Part shown: piece after piece, positions 59,901-64,000 of the stretch
Layout of the letters: every line of letters starts with the position of its first letter
Position numbering within the stretch: the stretch's first letter is position 1
Assembly (NCBI GenBank): GCA_020746105.1
Contig: CM036618.1
Coordinates: 13,809,001 to 13,873,000 of the forward strand
Origin: Trogon surrucura
Taxonomy: Eukaryota; Chordata; Aves; Trogoniformes; Trogonidae
Direction of reading: 5' to 3'
DNA: 64,000 bases
The notes under the pieces: generated by a model
What the model was told of the DNA's origin: nothing
Databases searched by the model: none
Seen by the model: only the letters and a program-made list of their open reading frames with translations
Translations under genes and position numbers: made by a program

Positions 59901-62900
59901 TTGAAGAAGTGGGCTGATTGTTTCTACAGAACAAGCATTATTTTTTGCAATCAAATACAGTACTGATAGAAATTGTTCAAATATCAGTGACTAATTCCAT
60001 CATCAGTTCACATTCTGGCAAAAGTGTTATAAAGTTTATTTATATATATTTATTTTTCAGTCAATTCTTACAGACCAGATATCGCATTCCTTCGTTAGTT
60101 ACGACCTGAGCAGAGTATATATTTTTTTTCTTTTAATCACTTTTTATCAGCAGATTCCTTTGGTCCCTTTGAGATTTATTGGAGGACACTAGAAATGTCC
60201 GTAACAGTCGTACATACCATTATGCCTGAATAACTGAAGGATACTGTTAATTCTCCTGTTAAAATATTCACAGCTTCAACTGAAATACAGTTTGCATAAC
60301 AGACACAGCTCACTTATCCACCTCAGTCAACTGCATTATACTTTTGTGATTTCTCATTAGCTAAAATGTCCACCTTCTGCCACAAACTGACTTACATTCT
60401 CCCCATCTGTTGCAAAACCCATTTAATTATCAGTCACTCCTATGAACACAACAACAAATACTTTTGTACATGGAGGTTCTGCCCTTTTCGCCATTGTCAG
60501 GATTTTTGTGAGATAATGTTTTCAGATAGTTTTCATGACAGATTACTTCAGAAGATCTATTTCTGTATACATCATGTTTTAATTAATTTTAGGTTCTAGA
60601 TTCGGAAAGATAAATTAGTAATTCACATGACACCGTATTTTCATGCAGATTTATCCAATTAATTTTTTATTTGAGTATTTACGAAATCTGAGTATTTTAG
60701 TTTGGATATTAGCACTGGGAACCAGTTTGGCACTGGATCGGGAGTGTACTTCTGAAATAACTCTCTCGGTGGTCTCTGCTATTGTGATTAGGTTGACATG
60801 ATACAACAAACATTGTAGATTCCTTTCAGATTAAACTGGGAATTGCACCACAGAATTCAATGAGTATGCTTTCTGCCTATTCACTGCTAAGACTTTTGTC
60901 TAGTAGGCTATCTGCAGCCTTCAAGCCTAAGGAGCAAGGTGGCTTGCATTCACATCACTATAGACTTGGCCTGAAGACTGCATACACTTGGCCTGGATCT
61001 TTTCTGGACTTCAGGTGACTTTAAGTCTTATTAATTAGTTTCGAGTGAAAGCACAAAATAATGTGAGAGTTTGCCAGAATGACATTTTTGTAGGATCCCT
61101 GTGAGAATATATGATGCATATGCTAAGACTTGAGAGGGCAAGGCCTGCAGAGATAGGAGGATTCTTCTGGGCAGAGGAAGCTAAACTTTGCATGACTAAT
61201 GTTCATATTATCTATCTGGGACTGCCGTGCACTGCTCTACCACTTGTAGCTGGGAGAAAGCTGGCTGCCTTCTTTCAGCAAAAGAGAGGAGGAACAAGCT
61301 GGCACATATCCAATGCAGATAAATGAAGGACCAGATATGGAAGCAGTCGCCAGACCTGGAAGATAACTATTTGACAAATGCAGGTGCATCTCACAGCCAG
61401 GATGTGAAGAGGGGACCAGGAAGGATGTGAGGGAGTGAGGGGATTGAGAGGACTGGGACAACATCTGACAAGGAAGAGGCAACCACTCTTCGGGGAAGAG
61501 GCAGAGGAACTGAAATATTAATAAAACTTTTGTAATGCCTATCTTCATTTTAATGTTATTTTTCTATTCCCTCTCTAGTCTATTTGCCTTCTTTATGACC
61601 TGAACAACTGCAGCCCTTTCATTTTCTCTGTCTGTGACGTTTTTTCCAGTTCCCTTTGTTTGAACATGGTCAAACACCACGGACACCTGGATGGGTTAGT
61701 CTACGGTGATTTTGCATTACCTCCAAGAGTCAAATCTATCCCTGTTTTTTCACTGCTCACCTTTTGAAGCAAAACCGTTCCATCTTCTCTGCTTTAAAAT
61801 GCAAAGTCTAATTATTTTTTTTTCACTTTTGAAATGACTTGTCCATGTTTATGCCTGAGGCTTCACCTCTCTGTTCATTTATTCACAACCTGATTTTTCA
61901 ATATTTCAGACTGCCTTTACTGGAAAGCTCAAGAGAGGAACAAAACAGACTTGGCGTCCTCTGGGAATGAGCTGCTTTCCTACCTCTGACCCAGAGTACA
62001 GCAAAAACACTAGTGGTGTAGTTGGTGCTATTAAAAGCTTAGTCCACCTGGCCAGATAAATTGGCCAGAATATAAACCTTAACAGCAACTGGTACACGTT
62101 ATCTGACTCTTGGTCAAGTCTTCAGCTGAAGGAAGCACTTCTATTATCAGCATGTCACCAAATAATATCCTTTAAGCTACACCTGATGTGATGCTGAGAT
62201 TTGCAAACTCACCCTTCATTGTTTGAAAGACACTGTTTAAACATATTTATAAAAGTCAGGGAAGAGGACAAGTAAGTGGGATATCAAAAAGCAGAGTCAG
62301 GCAGTGAGGTGATCAGATTTCAGTTACCAATATTTGAGTTTTGTTTGAGGCATTTGAAAATCCAGTGAAATTTATGCATGCAATTGGTCAAACTCGTCTG
62401 GAAAGCAGAAATGAAAAGAGCACATCTTTTTGAGAGAAAATGCTTTTCTTCTGCATAGATATTGTCTGACCTGATTTCTATATTTGACAACTGTTTAACT
62501 TTTGTCTCTGAGGGGGTTACATTTTTAAGAAGTGTACGATTTCGCAGCTCTTTCTCAAATTGTATTGATAGATTTCAGCTCCCTTAGCTAACACTTTGTC
62601 AAAATTGCATTTCGTCTAGAGAACTTCCACTGAGAAGCATGACTGGATTTTCTAATACAGGCATTGTATATATCTATGTGTTGTCTTGTTTGTCCATGTG
62701 TTTCACCAGCTGGCCTTTATTTGTGGGTTTGTGTAATAAAATGCATTTAAAGACCACAAAGTACAACTATAATTACCAATTTTTTATATTTTTTACATTA
62801 AAATTTTAGTGGAAATTAATTTATTTAGGCTCAAATAGCTTTTTGGCACAGTTGCAGTGTTTCTGTAAGTGATGACATTGCATGTTGCAAACTGGCTGTG

Positions 62901-63469
62901 CAGTGCTGACACCAGCAAGTCCAAATGCCAGCCAATACTCTACACAGTAGTAGCCCTGAGAGAAGGATAGCAAATGAGCATGTATCTAATTAAAGTTCTC
63001 TGATAGGATTAATCAGTTGACATTTTGCCACATAAATCAATAGCTGGATTTTCCTTCCACCAAAAAGCCTCCCTTTTTGCTGAGGAAGCTATTCACTCTT
63101 AGCTAGAAAGTCAATGTTTTAGGCAGGTGATTGATTCGCCCTATATTTTATGCATTCAGATTCAAAATACAAACAACAGATGGCTTCCTCTACAGTCCTA
63201 AACCTAGATTTGATTGGTGTAATCCACTCCACACTGCTGGAATTCAAACCGTGTAAGCCTGGAATGATCTATGCATCTCTCTTCTACCCCACCTCAAAAC
63301 CTGTCCAATTTACCAGGTCCGATATTGAATGATTTAGACCTACAAGAGCAGTATATTATGACAAGGACTATTCTGTCACTCTTAATAGCTGCCACAACAC
63401 TGAAGCAATAAGCAAAGTAAACTCACATTGGGTAGAACATCATTAAGAATGACCAGAGGAAACCAGGCC

Positions 63470-63700
63470 GCTCTCCAGATTACAGCCTTCATCAGCTGGA
63501 CCTTCCAATTAGTGCATGGTACTCGGAGCTGTTACTTGTTTGAATGGAAACTCTTGGGCTGGGCCTGAGAGGATTTGGCTTTTAATTAGGTAATTATAAA
63601 TCCCTAATTATAGGCTGATAATCTTTCCAATACCTCTTCTTAACTTTGGCGCCAACTAGACCAGATGACTCGGATTTATCCTCATCCTTGAGGAGAATGA
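63470..63700. promoter_or_regulatory. Candidate conserved non-coding element
   Basis: Dense homeodomain-type cores in TTTTAATTAGGTAATTATAA and CCCTAATTATAGGCTGATAA, plus CCAATTAGTGCATGG, CTTTGGCGCCAAC (an E2F-like palindrome TTGGCGCCAA), in otherwise complex sequence. The mix of AT-rich homeobox sites and a CpG-containing palindrome in a repeat-free block suggests an enhancer. This is inference only. Confidence 0.3.
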
Positions 63701-64000
63701 GATTTTTCTTCCAGAGATAAGAGTTGTTGTCTGTAGATCATGAGTGATTGGGTGTAAAGGTTACTAGTATTTCTTAAGCTGCTTAGATGAGGCATTAAGC
63801 TTCATTTTTTAATTTGTAAATAGTGAACATATTATAATTTGCTTCCACCTATAGCTGAATCTGAATCTGTACAACAGCAATATCAAAATTTGTAGGAAGA
63901 TCAGTGTCCATGCATAGTAACTGGTGTATTAAACGACATGATTTTTCCATGTAGAATGCAGAATTTTGCAAAATTCAATAAAAAGCTGTTGTAAACAAGA

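Larger units (their letters stand above)
47689..64000. other. 16-kb block with no recognised gene or repeat
   Basis: I find no CR1, LTR, tRNA or protein domain here. Poly-T or poly-A runs are short (for example T15 near 57418). The longest frames (143 codons minus at 56193-56624, 103 codons minus at 61237-61548, 93 codons plus at 50857-51138) show no domain, and other phases over the same bases are nearly as open. The low repeat load compared with the first 48 kb and several homeobox-site-rich patches (50.69-50.90, 55.93-56.16, 62.85-63.05, 63.47-63.70 kb) make conserved regulatory DNA plausible. Confidence 0.45.

Noticed and set aside
61110-61540. GC-richer stretch with AATAAA near its end, considered as an LTR or 3' UTR
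   Set aside because: No terminal inverted bases, no TATA at a suitable distance, no coding sequence upstream.
1-64000. CRISPR arrays, operons, toxin genes, phage or bacterial features
   Set aside because: The window has eukaryotic repeat content throughout. The only regular short repeats are microsatellites and CR1 octamer tails, which have no spacers.
1-64000. Known microRNA or snoRNA genes
   Set aside because: No mature sequence that I recognise. I could not fold the sequence, so unknown hairpins cannot be excluded.

Overview
This window looks like about 64 kb of AT-rich, gene-poor bird nuclear DNA, either intergenic or a very long intron. The main evidence is the repeat content. At least a dozen fragments of the avian/reptilian CR1 LINE occur on both strands, many ending in the CR1 3' octamer tail (ATTCTRTG)n. 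One short element on the minus strand (28294-28474) has a tRNA-Ile-like head joined to a CR1-type tail. That is the architecture of the SINE described in passerine birds as TguSINE1, so a passerine is the best guess. I see no convincing host protein-coding exon, rRNA, functional tRNA, CRISPR or bacterial-type operon. Most open frames are chance frames or pieces of the CR1 reverse transcriptase.

Layout. 0.86-1.91 kb is an old minus-strand CR1 with an internal deletion. 3.36-3.96 kb is a probable solo LTR of an endogenous retrovirus, followed by a short GC-rich patch with a (GCA)n run. 4.85-5.28 kb is an extreme A+T island. 10.28-11.48 kb is a minus-strand CR1 carrying the reverse-transcriptase palm. 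13.37-13.96 kb is a probable very old LINE remnant. 17.3-18.9 kb holds three short CR1 tails, then a CpG-containing patch to about 19.4 kb. 20.07-20.67 kb is an old CR1, followed by a pure A/G tract. 23.09-24.64 kb is the longest CR1 copy (about 1.55 kb), with reverse-transcriptase motifs and an intact 3' tail but broken frames. 28.18-28.52 kb is a CR1 with the SINE inserted in it. 33.03-33.80, 34.74-34.92 and 35.76-36.11 kb are further CR1 pieces. 38.85-39.65 kb is a much more decayed, ancient CR1. 43.96-44.12 kb is a pure 168-bp pentanucleotide microsatellite. 47.13-47.69 kb is a minus-strand CR1 split by a plus-strand CR1. From 47.7 kb to the end there is no repeat I recognise, but several patches have the look of conserved non-coding regulatory DNA, notably 63.47-63.70 kb.

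There is no gene system here whose parts work together. The biology is repeat history: several CR1 subfamilies with different tails, an ancient CR1 layer under a younger one, two nested insertions that give relative ages, and a non-autonomous SINE sitting inside a relative of its probable LINE partner. Subfamily names are left open because no library search could be run. Boundaries of repeats are by eye, typically good to 5-30 bp for the clear copies and worse for the ancient ones.
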